39,852 bases of DNA from Isosphaera sp. (GCA_013822085.1 PNJV01000020.1:1-39852); one strand, 5' to 3'. Positions 30,004 through 39,852 are shown, counted from the stretch's first letter. Program-made: numbers and translations. Notes: generated from the sequence alone by a model not told the origin.

Positions 30004-32520
30004 TCACTCCGGCCGCGGGCCGAGCACCGCGAGGCGTTCGACCTCCCGTCGCCGGCCCTGGCTCAGACCGCGGACGGCGCGATCCAGACCGGCCAGGTCG
30101 TCCAGAGCAAGCAGCCGCCGAGCCACGCCGGCGATGCGCGCCGCGGGGGCGTCGCCGCCCGCGGGCTGCGCGTCCGGGGCCGGCGCGGGGGCTCGCTGGA
30201 GCAGCCGCAGGAGCGTGTCCAGGTGCAGCGGGTTGGTCGGGTCCAGGGCCGCGGCGCGTTCGAGCGCTTCAGCGGCGGAGGCCCGCAGCGCGGCCGAGTC
30301 CGCGGCGGTCAGGCCGCCCCGCTCGCCGAGCCCTTCGAGCGTCACGGCGATGGTGGCGCGCATCGAGGCGCGCACGGCCGCGTCGCGGGCGCCCTCGGGC
30401 GGCAGCGGCAACGCCTCGATGGCCAGCCCAGCAGCGAGGCGCGCCCGCTCGGGCTGACCCAGGGCCGCCTGCGCGCCGGCCAGCCGAGCCAGGACGCGCG
30501 CCCGCTCGCGCCACAGGCGCCAATCGGCCCGGGTGACGCCGCTCTGGGCCCCGTGAGGCACTAGGAACTCCGCCGCTGCGCTCAGGCCGGCAACCTCGGC
30601 GGCCAGGGCCGCGGCGCGGACGGCGTCGAGCCCCGCGGCCCCCGGCGGGAGCCCGGAGGGGTCCAGGCCGACGACCAGGGCCAGCTCAGCGATGATCTGG
30701 CCCTTGGGGGCCGGCTCGAGGGGGTCGCTCAGGCGGCGCAGCAGCGTGCCGGCGCGGGCGATGGGCCACAGCGCCCGCGCAGCCTGCGCGGCGCGGGCCT
30801 CGGCGCGCCAGGCGCGGGCCGCTGCGGGCGCAGCGGCCGCTCCAGCGCCGATCACCACCGCTGCGCAGGCCCACCCGGCCAGCGGGCGGGCGCGCTTGCG
30901 CTGCCCCGCGGCAGTCGCTGGGCCCGTCGGAAGCCGGCTCGTCGCCGACGACGCCCCCAGCACCGCCCAGAGCACCCCCGCTGAAGCGGGCCAAGTCCAG
31001 ACAACCTCGATCTGCCCGTGCAGGGCCCAGACAGCGACCGCGGCCAGCCCCGCCGCCCGCAGCGTCCGCGTGCTGGGCGCGCCGGGGCGCTGGGCGTGCC
31101 AGGCCAGGGCGATCCACAGCCCGAGCCCGATCAGCCGAGCGATCGCGGCCTCGGGCTGCGGGTCGGCTCGCTCGGTCCACGCCGAGGCCAGCACCGCAGC
31201 AGCGGGCACCAGGGCCACAAAGCGTGCGGCCGCCCGCGCGGGGGCGGGATCATCATCATCATCGTGTGCGCCGCGGCGCGCCACAGCGGCCCAGCCGCGG
31301 CACTGCCAGGTCAGCCACGCAGCGACCAGCGCCAGCCCCGGCACGCCCAGCGTGGCCCAGAAGTCCCAGGGCAGGCTGTGCGGGCTGCTGACCTCCTCCG
31401 GGCTGCGCGGGTCCTTGGCAAGCAGGTACGCGTCGCGGAACCCGCCGGGACCAACGCCGGTCAGCCACGCGTCGGCGCCGATGGCCGCCGCCGCTGAGGC
31501 GTACATGGCACGGAACCAGACGCTCAGCTCGCCCAGGGCGTCGTCGAGCAGGCCGCGGGCGCCGATCAGCCCCTGCCCGGCCAGCACCAGCCCCACGGGC
31601 AGCCACACGATCCAGCGCGCCAGCGGCCGGGCCCTGCCCTGCGACGGGCCGCTGCGGCGCACGGCCCAGCCCGCCGCCACTGCAAGAACAGCGCCCGACC
31701 CCAGGGCCACCCACGCCCCGCGCGAGCCGGTGAGCCACACAACCAGGGCCCCCAGCGCCGCCCACGCGGCGGGCAGCGCCCAGCGCGACGGCGCTGCGCC
31801 GCCGGGCCGCCAAGCCGTGCCCGCGAGCGCCGCGAGCCCCGCAGCGGCGACCCCCGCGCCCACCGAGCCCAGGACGTTGGCCAGGCCGAACCAGGCGGTG
31901 GCCTCGGTCTGGAGGATCCTGCGTTGGTACGACTTGGCCTGGGGCGAGTCGGGCGCCCAGCCCTGAGCGGCCAGGAGCACCTCGCGCTGGGCGCGGAAGG
32001 CCGCCGCCGTCGCCGGCGCCTCGACGGCCACCTGCACCGCGGCCCGCACTGCCAGGAGCCCGATCACGCCCAGCAGGACCGCCAGGCACGCGCGGCGCTG
32101 CGGCGCGTCGGGGGCCAGGCCCGACAGCGCGGCGCACAGAGCGATCCCCGAGGCCCACGCCAGCCCCACCCGGGCCTGCTCGTAAGAGCCCACGCCGTGG
32201 GCCCCGCCCCACGCTGCGTGATACGCCAGCAGCGCGCACGCCGGCGCCGCGCACCCCGACGCCCACAGCCACAGCCGACCCCGCCCCGCCCCGCTGGCGC
32301 CGCCCAGCACCACCGCCGAGCCCGCCAGCGAGACGAGATCGAGCGCCATCGACACCGCCGGCGTCAGCGCAGCCAGGGGCGACTCGATCACCGCCGGGTC
32401 GAGGTCGAAGTACGCCTGGGCGGTCGCGTTGGTCACGGCCCGGGCCAGGACCGGGACCAGAGCCAGCCCGAGCGCAAGCCACACGATGATGGGCTCAGCG
32501 GTCGGTCTGTGCGCGGGCAT
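30004..32520 (-). CDS. O-antigen ligase-like polytopic membrane protein
   Basis: An 838-residue protein with about ten or more membrane helices in the first 560 residues and a soluble, Ala-rich helical C-terminus (about 570-838) that resembles TPR-like repeats. The Wzy/WaaL-type periplasmic loop is recognisable at WLTGVGPGGFRDAYLLAKD followed by SSPHSLPWDFWATLG, with the conserved His. Such proteins ligate or polymerise polyprenyl-linked glycans at the outer face of the inner membrane. A five-Asp run (HDDDDDPAPA) comes from an ATC triplet repeat. The start overlaps the 3-prime end of the sugar-phosphate transferase gene by 26 bases, so both are one operon. The exact glycan is unknown, and the family assignment rests on topology and the loop motif. 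Confidence 0.75.
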   Translation of the reverse strand: MPAHRPTAEPIIVWLALGLALVPVLARAVTNATAQAYFDLDPAVIESPLAALTPAVSMALDLVSLAGSAVVLGGASGAGRGRLWLWASGCAAPACALLAYHAAWGGAHGVGSYEQARVGLAWASGIALCAALSGLAPDAPQRRACLAVLLGVIGLLAVRAAVQVAVEAPATAAAFRAQREVLLAAQGWAPDSPQAKSYQRRILQTEATAWFGLANVLGSVGAGVAAAGLAALAGTAWRPGGAAPSRWALPAAWAALGALVVWLTGSRGAWVALGSGAVLAVAAGWAVRRSGPSQGRARPLARWIVWLPVGLVLAGQGLIGARGLLDDALGELSVWFRAMYASAAAAIGADAWLTGVGPGGFRDAYLLAKDPRSPEEVSSPHSLPWDFWATLGVPGLALVAAWLTWQCRGWAAVARRGAHDDDDDPAPARAAARFVALVPAAAVLASAWTERADPQPEAAIARLIGLGLWIALAWHAQRPGAPSTRTLRAAGLAAVAVWALHGQIEVVWTWPASAGVLWAVLGASSATSRLPTGPATAAGQRKRARPLAGWACAAVVIGAGAAAAPAAARAWRAEARAAQAARALWPIARAGTLLRRLSDPLEPAPKGQIIAELALVVGLDPSGLPPGAAGLDAVRAAALAAEVAGLSAAAEFLVPHGAQSGVTRADWRLWRERARVLARLAGAQAALGQPERARLAAGLAIEALPLPPEGARDAAVRASMRATIAVTLEGLGERGGLTAADSAALRASAAEALERAAALDPTNPLHLDTLLRLLQRAPAPAPDAQPAGGDAPAARIAGVARRLLALDDLAGLDRAVRGLSQGRRREVERLAVLGPRPE
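31249..31263. repeat. Trinucleotide repeat (ATC)5
   Basis: Five perfect ATC units inside the O-antigen-ligase-like gene, coding five Asp on the minus strand. A slippage-prone microsatellite whose length changes would keep the reading frame. Confidence 0.8.
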
Positions 32521-33778
32521 GGCCCCCTCCGGGTTGGGACGCCTGGGCCGGGCCGGGCGGCGCCTGGGCCGCAGCGGCCGGCCCGCCCGTGGCGAAGCGC
32601 TCGAAGGCGGCCAGCACCGCCAAAGCCAAGAACGCCTGGGCCCCGATCACCCAGGCACGCGCCGGCTCGGCCCCGGGCAGGAGCACGCCGCCCAGGCCGG
32701 TGATGGCCGTCAGGCCCCAGATCACCACCACCGCCATGCGCTTGCTCAGGCCGCGCCGTTCCAGGCGGTGGGACAGGTGCTGCATGTCGCCCACAAAGGG
32801 CGAGCGACCCTGCCAGATCCGGATCAGGCACACCGAGGCCATGTCGTACAGCGGCACAGCGAGCACCACCACCGGGACCAGCACGCCGTGCCAGACAACG
32901 CCGGCGCGCCCCGGCCGGGCCCCCGCCTCGCTGCCGATGGGGCCGAGCGCGCCGGGCAGGACGAGGCCATCGATCGCCGCGGCCGAGCTGAGGACGTAGG
33001 TCGAGCGGACCGTCAGGAAGCCCAGCAAGAGCCCAACGACCAGCGAGCCGCCGTCGCCCATGAACACGCTGGCCCTGGGCCAGGGGCCGTTGAAGACCAA
33101 GAACCCGCCGCACGCGCCCACCAGCGCCGCAAGCACGGCTGCCACGAACCACTGCGGCTCGGGCCCGCTGAGCGCAGCGCCCAGGAGGCACGCGCCGGCG
33201 ATCGCGCCCACCCCCGCGGCCAGGCCGTCCATGTTGTCGATGAAGTTCATCGCGTTGGTCACCGCGGCGATCCACAGCACCGTCAGGGCCCACGAGGCCC
33301 ACGAGCCGCCGGCCAGCGGGTCGAGCAGCTCGAGGAGCCGGGTGCCCGTCGCCGCTGAGATGACCCCCGAGGCGGCCAGGATCACGGCGAGCTTGGGCAT
33401 GGCCCCCAGCGGCCTGCGGTCGTCGACGACCCCCAGCGCGTGCAGGGCAAGGACGCAGGCGAGGACCACCGCCGCCCCGCCCGCGATGCCCCGCAGGCCC
33501 CCCAGGTGCTCGCCGACGCCCGGCGCCAGGCGCTCGAGCGGGCCCTGCCAAGCCGGCACGTGGGCCGCCAGCAGGGCCAGGCCGAGCGGCCCGACGACGC
33601 CCAGCACGATGCCCATCCCGCCGGTGTTGGGCACGCGCCGGGCCGCGGGCTTGACCTGGCCCGGCACGCCCGGGCCGTCGAGCGCCCCCAGCCGCCGGCC
33701 CAGGGCGCGCGCCGCGAGCGTCCCGACCAGGCCGAGCGCAAAGGCCAACGCCAAGATCGCCCCGACGGCGGTCGGCAT
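32495..33778 (-). CDS. Polyprenyl-phosphate sugar-1-phosphate transferase (MraY/WecA/TagO family)
   Basis: Multi-pass inner-membrane enzyme that moves a sugar 1-phosphate, often GlcNAc-1-P, from a UDP-sugar to undecaprenyl phosphate and so starts glycan synthesis. The 427-residue protein has RRVPNTGGMGI (48-57), the DD pair in GVVDDRRPLG (117-125), NAMNFIDNMDG (175-185), FMGDGGS, and the cytosolic loop VGDMQHLSHRLERRG that corresponds to the His-rich loop of WecA. About ten helices are predicted by eye. It is more like WecA/TagO than MraY. The ATG at 33778 is supported by TACAGT 6 bases upstream. It is followed by the O-antigen-ligase-like gene with overlap, consistent with a surface polysaccharide pathway. 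Divergent from rlmN, 41 bases between the starts. Confidence 0.9.
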   Translation of the reverse strand: MPTAVGAILALAFALGLVGTLAARALGRRLGALDGPGVPGQVKPAARRVPNTGGMGIVLGVVGPLGLALLAAHVPAWQGPLERLAPGVGEHLGGLRGIAGGAAVVLACVLALHALGVVDDRRPLGAMPKLAVILAASGVISAATGTRLLELLDPLAGGSWASWALTVLWIAAVTNAMNFIDNMDGLAAGVGAIAGACLLGAALSGPEPQWFVAAVLAALVGACGGFLVFNGPWPRASVFMGDGGSLVVGLLLGFLTVRSTYVLSSAAAIDGLVLPGALGPIGSEAGARPGRAGVVWHGVLVPVVVLAVPLYDMASVCLIRIWQGRSPFVGDMQHLSHRLERRGLSKRMAVVVIWGLTAITGLGGVLLPGAEPARAWVIGAQAFLALAVLAAFERFATGGPAAAAQAPPGPAQASQPGGGHARAQTDR

Positions 33779-33784
33779 CGCGGC

Positions 33785-33790
33785 ACTGTA
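33785..33790 (-). promoter_or_regulatory. Predicted -10 element for the WecA-like gene, leaderless
   Basis: TACAGT on the minus strand ends exactly 6 bases before the ATG at 33778. No -35 box is evident. It faces the rlmN element across a 41-base gap. Confidence 0.5.
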
Positions 33791-33807
33791 GAGCCCGGGG
33801 CACACCA

Positions 33808-33813
33808 TACCCT
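33808..33813 (+). promoter_or_regulatory. Predicted -10 element for rlmN, leaderless
   Basis: TACCCT ends exactly 6 bases before the GTG at 33820, supporting that GTG rather than the ATG at 33847 as the rlmN start and predicting a leaderless transcript. Confidence 0.5.
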
Positions 33814-33819
33814 CGGGGC

Positions 33820-35037
33820 GTGGACGACCGCGCGCACCTGTTCGAGATGGACCCCCAGAGCCTGAGCCAGTGGTGCGCGGCCCGCGCGATGCCGGCGTTC
33901 CGCGCCGGCCAGATCCTCGACTGGGTCTACGCCAAGGGGACCACCGACCCCGCGCGCATGACCAACCTGCCCCCGCGCGACCGGGCCCGCCTGGCCGAGC
34001 AGATGCGCTTCCTCAGCGGCGACGTGGTCGCCCGGCAAACGGCCAGCGACGGCACCGACAAGCTGCTCGTCCGGTGGCACGCCGACGCCCAGGACCAGGC
34101 CCCGCCGACGCCCGAGCCCGCCGAGCGCCTCGCGCAGCTGCCCGTGCTGGGCCCGGCCGGGCCCGCCGCCGCGGGCCGGCAGACCGAGTGCGTGATGATC
34201 CCGACCCAGGGGCGGCGCACCGCGTGCATCTCCTCGCAGGTGGGGTGCCCGGTGGGCTGCCGCTTCTGCGCCTCGGGCGTGGGCGGGCTCGAGGGCAACC
34301 TCAGCGCGGGGCGGATCGTCGAGCAGGTGTGGCTGCTGCGCTGGCGGCTCGGGGGCTCCCCCGGCGCGGAGGGGGCTCCCGCGACGGAAGCGGCGCCCGC
34401 GGTGGCCCCGCCGCGGATCTCGAACGTGGTGTTCATGGGCATGGGCGAGCCGCTGGCGAACCTGGGCCCGGTGGTGCGGGCGGTGCGGGCCCTGGCCGCG
34501 CCCTGGGGCATGGGCATCTCGGCGCGCAAGATCACGATCTCGACCGTCGGCCTGCCCAAGGCCATCGAGAAGCTGGCCGAGCAGCTCGACCTGCCCGTGA
34601 CGCTGGCCCTCTCGCTCCACGCCCCGACCGACCAGATCCGCCGCCGGCTGATCCCCTGGGCCCAATACACGACCATCGCCGACCTGCTCTCGGCCTGCCA
34701 GCTGTGGTTCGAGCGCACGGGCCGGGAGATCACGCTCGAGTACACGCTCCTGGCCGACGTCAACGACCGGCCGCAGCACGCCGAGGAGCTGGCGCGCCTG
34801 GCCAAGTCGCTGCGGGCCAACGTGAACCTCATCCGCTACAACGAGGTCCGCGGCATGCCCTTCTCGCGCCCGCGCACCCAGGACGTGCGGCTCTTCCAGG
34901 AGACGCTGCGCAGCCGGGGCGTCAACACGCACATCCGGGCCAGCCGCGGGCGGGACATCGCCGCCGCGTGCGGCCAGCTGCGCCACCAGCGCGCCGGCGA
35001 GGCGGCGCCGGCGAGCCCCCCCGGGGAGCCCCGTTGA
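33820..35037 (+). CDS. rlmN: 23S rRNA (adenine-C2)-methyltransferase RlmN, dual-specificity type
   Basis: Radical SAM enzyme that methylates C2 of A2503 in 23S rRNA and, in E. coli, A37 of some tRNAs. The cluster motif is CPVGCRFC (143-150). Cys136 in TACISSQ and the C-terminal Cys in AAACGQL form the pair used in the methyl-Cys mechanism. GEPLAN, SLHAPTD and LEYTLLADVND are further RlmN motifs. It has 405 residues, slightly long because of an Ala/Pro/Gly-rich insertion around 180-195. The GTG start at 33820 keeps the conserved N-terminal HLFEMDP that an ATG start at 33847 would cut. It is coupled to fmt by a 4-base overlap. Cfr, the resistance paralogue, is unlikely given the motif spacing. 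Confidence 0.94.
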   Translation: MDDRAHLFEMDPQSLSQWCAARAMPAFRAGQILDWVYAKGTTDPARMTNLPPRDRARLAEQMRFLSGDVVARQTASDGTDKLLVRWHADAQDQAPPTPEPAERLAQLPVLGPAGPAAAGRQTECVMIPTQGRRTACISSQVGCPVGCRFCASGVGGLEGNLSAGRIVEQVWLLRWRLGGSPGAEGAPATEAAPAVAPPRISNVVFMGMGEPLANLGPVVRAVRALAAPWGMGISARKITISTVGLPKAIEKLAEQLDLPVTLALSLHAPTDQIRRRLIPWAQYTTIADLLSACQLWFERTGREITLEYTLLADVNDRPQHAEELARLAKSLRANVNLIRYNEVRGMPFSRPRTQDVRLFQETLRSRGVNTHIRASRGRDIAAACGQLRHQRAGEAAPASPPGEPR

Positions 35038-36068
35038 CCGGGCCGGCACGACCCGGGGCGCCCGGCCGCGTGGCCTACCTGGGCTCGGCCCAGTTCGGCG
35101 TGCCCACGCTGGAGGCCCTGCGCAGCCACGGGCACACGATCGTGTGCGTCGTGACCCAGCCCGATCGCCCGGCGGGCCGCGGGCGCGCCACCGCGCCCAC
35201 CCCCGTGGGCGCCTGGGCCGCCCAGCGCCTGCCCGGCGTGCCGCTGCTCAAGCCCGACGACATCAACGCGCCGCCGCACACGGCCGCGGTGCGCGCCCTG
35301 GCCGGACCGGGCCTGGCCGACGCGTGGGTCGTCATCGCCTTCGGCCAGAAGCTCTCCGAGCCGCTCCTGAGCGGGGTCACGGCGATCAACCTCCACGCCA
35401 GCCTGCTCCCGCGGTGGCGCGGCGCTGCGCCGATCCACGCCGCGGTCCTCGCCGGCGACGCCCGCACGGGCAACACCGTCATCACCCTGGCCCAGCGCAT
35501 GGACGCCGGGCTGGTCCTGGCCTCCGACGCCGTGCCCATCGCCCCCACCGCCACGACCGAGGACCTCTACGGCACGCTCTCCCAGCGCGGGCCCGGCCTG
35601 GTGCTGGGCGTCCTGGGCCGCCTGGGCGAGGCCCTTGCCGCGGGGCGCGCCCAGGACGAGTCGCTGGTGACCCGCGCACGGAAGCTCTGGCGCGCCGACG
35701 CGTGGTTCGACCCCGCGGGGGACGCCGACTCGGCTCGCCGGCGGATCAACGCCCTCTCGCCCTGGCCCGGCGTGAGCGCGACGCTGGCCGGCGCCGAGCT
35801 CAAGCTGCTGCGCGCCGACGCGCTGCCCGACCCTCCCGGCCGCCCCGCGCACCGACCCGGCAGCCTCGTCGATCCCGCCGGCGGGCTCTTCGCGTGCGGC
35901 TCGGGGCTCCTGCGCATCCTCGAAGCGCAGCCGGCCGGTTCCAAGCCCATGAGCTGGGGCGCGCTGATCAACGGCCGAGCGATCCCCGAGGGGTCGGCGC
36001 TGGTGCCGATCGCTGGGCCGCCCCCCGAGGCGCGCGGGGCGAGCCCGCCCGGGGCGCCGAGCCGATAA
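35034..36068 (+). CDS. fmt: Methionyl-tRNA formyltransferase
   Basis: Transfers a formyl group from 10-formyl-THF to initiator Met-tRNA. The 344-residue protein has VAYLGSAQFGVPTLEAL at the N-terminus, QPDRPAGRG, then NLHASLLPRWRGAAPIH with catalytic Asn and His, and RMDAGLVLA with the third catalytic Asp; INALSPWPG begins the C-terminal OB-like domain. No ATG fits. A TTG at 35034 overlaps the rlmN stop as TTGA and has GGGGAG 5 bases before it, so I use it; a GTG at 35070 would start inside the first conserved strand. Coupling with rlmN groups two translation-related functions; def is not adjacent. Confidence 0.93.
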   Translation: MTGPARPGAPGRVAYLGSAQFGVPTLEALRSHGHTIVCVVTQPDRPAGRGRATAPTPVGAWAAQRLPGVPLLKPDDINAPPHTAAVRALAGPGLADAWVVIAFGQKLSEPLLSGVTAINLHASLLPRWRGAAPIHAAVLAGDARTGNTVITLAQRMDAGLVLASDAVPIAPTATTEDLYGTLSQRGPGLVLGVLGRLGEALAAGRAQDESLVTRARKLWRADAWFDPAGDADSARRRINALSPWPGVSATLAGAELKLLRADALPDPPGRPAHRPGSLVDPAGGLFACGSGLLRILEAQPAGSKPMSWGALINGRAIPEGSALVPIAGPPPEARGASPPGAPSR

Positions 36069-36096
36069 ACTCAGGCCACGACGCCCGACCAACACC

Positions 36097-36903
36097 GTGC
36101 GCACACTCTGGGACCTCATCTTGCCCGTCCTAGGCCCGGTCAGCCGGCTGGTGCGCGCAGCGCCGCGCCGTGAGCGGACGCGCCCCGCGGCCCGGGCCGA
36201 ACGAACGGAACGAACCGAACAGGCCGAACGGGCCGAACGGGCCGGTCGTCCTGGGCTCACGCAGCGGGCTGGGCCGCCCGCGCAGCCCACGCTCTTCGAT
36301 CCCGCCCCACCTGAGCAGCCCACACCCGCGCCCCCCCGTGCCCCTACCCCCCCACCTCCGCCCCCGCCCACCTCAACGCAGCCACGGCTCGGGCCGGTTG
36401 GCAGGACACGCCGAGCGACGGGCGCTGGCCCGCCCAAGCCGCCCGCCGCTGCGCCCGGGCCGGCCAAGCTCAGCGCCCAGGAGCGCTACCAGGCCATGGC
36501 GCGGGCGCTGCTGGCTCAGCACCAGATCAAGGTGCGCCGCTGGCGGCGGAGCATGTCCGGCGTGGCCTGGCAGGTGGTCTACCGCGACGGCACGGTCAGG
36601 CGGCTGATCGAGTCGCCGCGGCCCAAGAGCCCGATGTCGATGGCGATCTTCCTCCACGAGGTCGGGCACCACGTGATCGGGCTGGGGGTCTTCAGGCCGC
36701 GGTGCCTGGAGGAGTACCACGCCTGGCGGTACGCGCTGGAGCAGATGGGGTCGCTCGGGGTGCCGGTCACCGATCGCGTCCGTCGGCGGGCGCACGCGTC
36801 GCTGCACTACGCGGTGGCCAAGGCGCTGCGGCGCGGGATCCGGTCGATCCCCGCCGAGCTGCACCCCTACATCGAGCGCCCGCCGGCGCGCGGCGTGGCC
36901 TGA
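36097..36903 (+). CDS. Proline-rich protein with C-terminal HEVGHH metallopeptidase-like domain
   Basis: A 268-residue protein that I cannot assign to a named family. Residues 1-22 form an amphipathic start (MRTLWDLILPVLGPVSRLV), then 30-50 are Ala/Glu/Arg/Thr repeats, then a Pro-rich stretch (57-95). The folded part, about 125-262, contains IFLHEVGHHVIG with an HExxH zinc motif (His187, Glu188, His191), followed by CLEEYHAWRYALEQM, where Glu205 or Glu206 could be the third ligand, and ends PAELHPYIERP. The layout resembles ImmA-like or gluzincin peptidases, but the fold is a guess. No signal peptide is clear. The start is GTG 36097; it begins 28 bases after fmt, and a TAAACT hexamer overlaps the fmt stop, so it may have its own promoter. 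Confidence 0.75.
   Translation: MRTLWDLILPVLGPVSRLVRAAPRRERTRPAARAERTERTEQAERAERAGRPGLTQRAGPPAQPTLFDPAPPEQPTPAPPRAPTPPPPPPPTSTQPRLGPVGRTRRATGAGPPKPPAAAPGPAKLSAQERYQAMARALLAQHQIKVRRWRRSMSGVAWQVVYRDGTVRRLIESPRPKSPMSMAIFLHEVGHHVIGLGVFRPRCLEEYHAWRYALEQMGSLGVPVTDRVRRRAHASLHYAVAKALRRGIRSIPAELHPYIERPPARGVA
36196..36240. repeat. Tandem 9-base repeat, five units
   Basis: Units of the type GCCGAACGG (the last two are identical) run head to tail inside the HEVGHH-protein gene. They code the Ala-Glu-Arg/Thr-Glu-Arg triplets of its disordered N-terminus. Copy-number change would leave the frame intact. Confidence 0.8.
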
Positions 36904-37018
36904 ATCGGCCCCAGATCGCACGGCCCGGCCCGACCACATCCGGCCACGCCCGACCCGGGGCCCCACCCGTCCTCATGCCGCCCGACCCCGCCCCAGGGCC
37001 GCGGCCGGCGCGCGGCGC

Positions 37019-37024
37019 TAGTCT
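37019..37024 (+). promoter_or_regulatory. Predicted -10 element for the thiC transcript
   Basis: TAGTCT (TANNNT) ends 6 bases before the first base of the riboswitch, so the transcript would start right at the aptamer. No -35 box is recognised. Confidence 0.45.
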
Positions 37025-37030
37025 TTGTGC

Positions 37031-37114
37031 ACGCTCGGGGCGCAGCGGGCGCCGTGCCCGCTGCTGAGACGCACCCGTCGAACCTGATCCGGCTCGTACC
37101 GGCGTAGGGAAGCG
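37031..37114 (+). promoter_or_regulatory. TPP riboswitch controlling thiC
   Basis: A compact thiamine pyrophosphate aptamer. P1: CGCT (37032-37035) pairs with AGCG (37111-37114). The conserved CTGAGA is at 37064-37069, followed by GCACCCG, which pairs with the CGGGGCGC 5-prime strand as P2. P3 is a perfect 7-base stem (37044-37050 with 37056-37062). AACCTGAT is at 37081-37088; a CCGG/CCGG helix encloses CTCGTA; GCGTAGGGAA is at 37102-37111. No P3a arm is seen. The AGGGA at the 3-prime end is also the likely ribosome-binding site of thiC, 7 bases before its ATG, so TPP binding should block translation directly. Confidence 0.93.
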
Positions 37115-37117
37115 ATC

Positions 37118-39256
<2,139 letters not shown>

Positions 39257-39277
39257 CCCGGACGCAGCGGCGCGGGC

Positions 39278-39784
39278 TCAGGCCGGTCGCTTGGGCCCAC
39301 CCGCGACCGCGCCAAAGAGCCTGGTGTGCAGGCGCGCGGTCAGGGCGTCGACGCTCAGCACGTCGCGCGCCGGCGTGTACAGGAGCGCGATCCCCACCAG
39401 GCCCATCGCCGGCGGGAAGACCCGCGGGCCCATCGCAAACGTCGCTTCCTTGACCTGATGGCCGAAGGTGACCATCACCAGCAGGGCCATCAGGAGCCAC
39501 ACAGCCAGGCGGACCCGGAAGCCGAGGATCAGCATCAGGCCGCAGAGGAACTCGGCGTACACGTCGAAGTAGCCTCCCAGGCGCAGGGCAAACTCGGGGA
39601 TCCAGCCGCCCGAATACCCTTTGACAAACGCCTCCTCCACGATGGCCGCTGTGCCCGCGTCGAAGAGCTTGAACCGCCCCAGCATGAAGAACCACCACCC
39701 CACGAGCTGCCGGAGGAAGAACACCGCCTGGGCGTGCCCGACCGGTGAGATCAACGCGCCCTGCACCGCTGCGCTGTGTGCCAT
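39278..39784 (-). CDS. DoxX-family membrane protein
   Basis: A 168-residue protein of the DoxX/DoxD family with four membrane helices: about residues 22-40, 68-90 (DVYAEFLCGLMLILGF), 92-110 (LAVWLLMALLVMVTFGH) and 123-140. The family pattern of an N-terminal helix with GWWFFMLGRFKL, the ILGFRVR turn and a C-terminal LLYTPARD is present. DoxX proteins are linked to quinone or thiosulfate metabolism and oxidative-stress complexes in other bacteria, but the role here is not deducible. The ATG at 39784 is supported by a TATGCT element 6 bases upstream. Confidence 0.85.
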   Translation of the reverse strand: MAHSAAVQGALISPVGHAQAVFFLRQLVGWWFFMLGRFKLFDAGTAAIVEEAFVKGYSGGWIPEFALRLGGYFDVYAEFLCGLMLILGFRVRLAVWLLMALLVMVTFGHQVKEATFAMGPRVFPPAMGLVGIALLYTPARDVLSVDALTARLHTRLFGAVAGGPKRPA

Positions 39785-39790
39785 GCCCGG

Positions 39791-39796
39791 AGCATA
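39791..39796 (-). promoter_or_regulatory. Predicted -10 element for the DoxX gene, leaderless
   Basis: TATGCT on the minus strand ends exactly 6 bases before the ATG at 39784. The remaining 56 bases to the window end are C-rich and show no further feature that I can support. Confidence 0.5.
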
Positions 39797-39852
39797 CTGC
39801 CCGGCCAGGGGTCCCGCATGACCGCTCGGCCCACCCCCCCCATCCCCCGCCC

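Noticed and set aside
39818..39852. ATG at 39818 opening a frame to the window edge
   Set aside because: Only 11 codons are visible, mostly Pro from C-runs, with no ribosome-binding site or -10 box at the usual distance. It could be a real gene start, but nothing supports it here.

Overview
The window is very GC-rich (around 70% or more by eye), with almost every third codon position G or C and tightly packed genes on both strands. The gene content fits the phylum Planctomycetota, probably class Phycisphaerae. The pointers are a free-standing prepilin with the [12 protein letters not shown] signature typical of planctomycetes, a squalene route of the HpnC/HpnD/HpnE type, a Rho factor with a long low-complexity N-terminus, and planctomycete-like CPBP and polymer-export proteins. 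The taxonomic call is an inference from gene content, not from a marker-gene tree. I see no insertion sequences, phage genes, CRISPR arrays, tRNAs or rRNAs; this is chromosomal housekeeping and central-metabolism DNA.

Layout. 1-5300: prolyl-tRNA synthetase (proS, +), a RibB protein with a degenerate RibA-like half (-), the XTP/dITP pyrophosphatase rdgB (-) and a PfkB-family kinase (+). 5395-11205 (-): rho, preceded by a five-gene operon scoA, OsmC-family gene, scoB, small membrane protein, M19 dipeptidase. 11442-15283 (+): a SerA-like dehydrogenase, a pyruvate dehydrogenase E1-alpha without its beta subunit, an SDR, and a frameshifted CPBP protease. 15402-19519: 2-methylcitrate dehydratase (prpD) and methylisocitrate lyase (prpB), with an M28 peptidase between them on the opposite strand. 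19571-21092 (-): a single frameshifted type IV pilin-like gene bounded by terminators. 21157-27124 (-): ispH-hpnC-hpnD-hpnE plus a membrane-anchored endonuclease/exonuclease/phosphatase-fold protein, all hpn junctions being 4-base start/stop overlaps. 27374-29497 (-): fusA. 30004-33778 (-): a polyprenyl-phosphate sugar-1-phosphate transferase and an overlapping O-antigen-ligase-like membrane protein. 33820-36903 (+): rlmN, fmt and a proline-rich protein with an HEVGHH motif. 37019-39256 (+): a TPP riboswitch and thiC. 39278-39784 (-): a DoxX-family membrane protein.

How the genes work together. IspH makes IPP and DMAPP, and HpnD, HpnC and HpnE turn the derived farnesyl diphosphate into squalene; the same operon ends with an EEP-fold protein of unknown role. 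ScoA/ScoB activate acetoacetate with CoA, and PrpD/PrpB process methylcitrate from propionyl-CoA, so the middle of the window concerns short-chain acyl metabolism. RlmN and Fmt, ProS and EF-G serve translation.

Main observation. Many genes that begin a transcription unit have a TANNNT-type -10 hexamer 5-8 bases, most often exactly 6, before the start codon (proS, ribB-type gene, rdgB, M28, prpB, ispH, the sugar-P transferase, rlmN, doxX). This predicts widespread leaderless mRNAs and also supports several start-codon choices, including the GTG of rlmN. Two single-base frameshifts, each restorable by one extra G/C in a GC-rich context, may be sequencing errors rather than real pseudogenes.
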